5,706 nt of DNA from Erythrobacter sp. UBA2510 (GTDB taxonomy: Bacteria > Pseudomonadota > Alphaproteobacteria > Sphingomonadales > Sphingomonadaceae). Of the stretch, positions 5,585 through 5,706 are shown in pieces. Within the stretch, counting starts at the first letter, position 1, and every line of letters begins with the position of its first letter. The notes beneath the pieces were generated by a model. That model did no database searches, was not told the origin of the DNA, and worked only from the letters and a program-made list of their open reading frames with translations. The translations under genes were made by a program, and so were the position numbers. The stretch lies in the NCBI GenBank assembly GCA_002341345.1, contig DDNW01000072.1:3680-9385 (forward strand). The letters are read 5' to 3'.

Positions 5585-5706
5585 GTGATCATTGAAATCG
5601 TCATCCTTGCCATGATCGCCGCCTTTCTGGGGTTGCGGCTCTATTCGGTGCTCGGCCGTCGGTCGGAGCATGAAGAAGAGGTGGTGCCGCATCGGTTCGA
5701 GCGCGC
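5585..5706 (+). CDS. timA: Tim44/TimA-domain inner-membrane protein, N-terminus only (3' truncated)
   Basis: Forty codons of a gene that continues past the right edge. It begins GTG-ATC-ATT, giving MIIEIVILAMIAAFLGLRLYSVLGRR, a single N-terminal membrane helix followed by a charged segment (SEHEEEVVPHRFER). This matches the N-terminus of alphaproteobacterial Tim44-domain (TimA) proteins. In those proteins an anchored helix precedes a C-terminal domain related to mitochondrial Tim44; that domain is not in view. The GTG at 5585 is the only start available: a stop lies in frame at 5567-5569, and the next Met (5612) would cut the helix in half. The Shine-Dalgarno is weak. The gene diverges from secB, an association I recall from other alphaproteobacteria. 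TimA is reported to be an inner-membrane protein, but its exact role is unsettled. Confidence 0.85.
   Translation, partial: MIIEIVILAMIAAFLGLRLYSVLGRRSEHEEEVVPHRFER

Overview
The window is a GC-rich stretch of ordinary bacterial chromosome. Gene content and protein sequences point to an alphaproteobacterium, most likely Sphingomonadales and perhaps Erythrobacteraceae. The basis is a coaBC-dut pair, a tyrosine-rich DUF4136 lipoprotein, a secB-murJ-trpS cluster, and a TimA/Tim44-domain gene diverging from secB. The lineage is inferred from family resemblance and was not tested by a search. No mobile element, CRISPR array, tRNA or rRNA was seen.

Layout. Positions 1-1065 (+) hold the C-terminal part of coaBC (coenzyme A synthesis) overlapped by dut (dUTPase). 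Positions 1126-1818 (-) encode a predicted DUF4136 outer-membrane lipoprotein converging on dut, with a hairpin terminator between them. A gap at 1819-2025 holds a candidate promoter for the lipoprotein gene and a clear intrinsic terminator for the next operon. Positions 2026-5228 (-) are a compact cluster transcribed secB -> murJ -> trpS: the Sec export chaperone, the lipid II flippase and tryptophanyl-tRNA synthetase. A 356-bp divergent intergenic region (5229-5584) separates secB from a Tim44/TimA-domain gene that starts with GTG at 5585 and runs off the right edge.

Functionally these are housekeeping and envelope genes: cofactor and nucleotide metabolism, protein export, peptidoglycan precursor flipping, tRNA charging and a membrane-anchored Tim44-like protein. 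The least explained part is the secB/timA intergenic region. It has a good sigma70-type promoter for secB about 165 nt upstream of the start codon. The intervening leader carries short direct repeats and several complementary segments that could form mutually exclusive RNA stems. A terminator-like hairpin with a six-base T run lies just upstream of the promoter. I saw no convincing sign of a wholly new system; the regulatory DNA is the part worth a second look.
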